Below are positions 5,728 to 6,093 of a DNA stretch of 6,093 nucleotides, piece by piece. The notes beneath the pieces are model-generated. The model made no database searches. It saw nothing but the letters and a program-made list of their open reading frames with translations, and was not told the origin of the DNA. This DNA is from Dehalococcoidia bacterium. Lineage in GTDB: Bacteria > Chloroflexota > Dehalococcoidia > Dehalococcoidales > Fen-1064. Position 1 is the stretch's first letter; the number at the start of each line of letters is the position of its first letter. The DNA is taken from positions 1 through 6,093 of the forward strand of contig DUES01000080.1 in assembly GCA_011192055.1 (NCBI GenBank), read 5' to 3'. The position numbers and the translations under genes are program-made.

Positions 5728-6093
5728 ATGAAACGAAGATTACTCTCAATGATACTGGTAATCGGACTGATAACCGGACTGATGGTGGTCCCGGCACAGG
5801 CTGCTACTGAAGACGAGATAGAGGGAGCTATAACAGAAGGCCTGGAATGGCTGGTCCCGCAGCAAAATCTGGACGGTTCCTGGGGCCAGCTGGATGATGC
5901 CGGGAATCCGTTACCGTTAGAAAACTATGCTGCCAAGACCGGTCTTGTCCTGGTTAAGTTGCAGGAACGGGCCTATGAACTGGGCTTCGAGTCGCCCTTC
6001 GACCCGAATTACGAGTACTCGCAGGATATAATAGAAGGGTGGGAGTACATATTCCTCAACTGTACTTTCACGCAGCCGATAGGTATGCAGGAC
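5728..6093 (+). CDS. Secreted protein with squalene-cyclase/prenyltransferase-like repeat (5' part only)
   Basis: 122 residues are in the window and the frame runs off the end. Residues 1-25 are a classical Sec signal peptide: MKRR charged start, hydrophobic core (LLSMILVIGLITGLMVV) and an AQA cleavage site, so the mature protein would begin at about A26. Next comes EGLEWLVPQQNLDGSWG (37-53), the QW-type repeat of the alpha/alpha toroid fold shared by squalene-hopene cyclases, prenyltransferases and many exported repeat proteins. The AAKTGLVLVKLQERAYELG segment (68-86) fits the next helix. An exported copy is unlikely to be a true hopene cyclase, which lacks a cleaved signal; a surface or extracellular binding or structural role is more likely. 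The catalytic DxDD motif, if any, would lie beyond the window. It has its own promoter and a long leader. Confidence 0.82.
   Translation, partial: MKRRLLSMILVIGLITGLMVVPAQAATEDEIEGAITEGLEWLVPQQNLDGSWGQLDDAGNPLPLENYAAKTGLVLVKLQERAYELGFESPFDPNYEYSQDIIEGWEYIFLNCTFTQPIGMQD

Noticed and set aside
1..6093. CRISPR array, insertion sequence, tRNA or integration site
   Set aside because: No regularly spaced direct repeats, transposase motifs, terminal inverted repeats or tRNA cloverleaf were found.

Overview
The window reads as ordinary bacterial chromosome of medium GC content (about half G+C by eye). It has strong Shine-Dalgarno sites, sigma70-type promoters and tightly packed genes. The mix of a secreted terpene-cyclase-fold repeat protein, a transketolase/RpiB pair and a SPASM radical SAM enzyme would suit an anaerobic bacterium. 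A Chloroflexota lineage such as Dehalococcoidia is my tentative guess from general family resemblance, not something the sequence proves. No rRNA, tRNA, CRISPR array, insertion sequence or phage gene was seen.

Layout. Positions 1-378 (+) hold the 3' end of a class I SAM methyltransferase gene whose start lies outside the window. It meets tail-to-tail, with overlapping stop codons, a three-gene minus-strand operon that reads from right to left: transketolase (3758-1737), ribose-5-phosphate isomerase B (1740-1279, overlapping by ATGA) and a radical SAM/SPASM protein (1220-375). A divergent regulatory region (3759-4037) follows. It carries a near-consensus tkt promoter on the minus strand, an imperfect palindrome over its -35 box, and a leader with two clear inverted repeats. 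To the right, 4038-5276 (+) encodes a two-domain RsmC-like methyltransferase with an intact first half and a decayed second half. After it comes a 451-base stretch without an obvious long gene. That stretch holds a consensus promoter at 5428-5456 and a roughly 265-base structured leader ahead of a secreted squalene-cyclase-like repeat protein (5728 to the window end, partial).

How it works together. Tkt and RpiB are two enzymes of the non-oxidative pentose phosphate pathway and are very probably co-transcribed and translationally coupled. The radical SAM protein is probably on the same transcript but has no visible metabolic link to them. The two methyltransferases are unrelated to each other by family: one resembles the Methyltransf_24/macrocin O-methyltransferase group and the other the rRNA guanine-N2 methyltransferase group.

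The most interesting parts are the long leader at about 5463-5727, which has mutually exclusive hairpins beside a T-run and an overlapping small ORF, and the tandem-duplicated methyltransferase in which the second copy, not the first, has lost its catalytic motifs.
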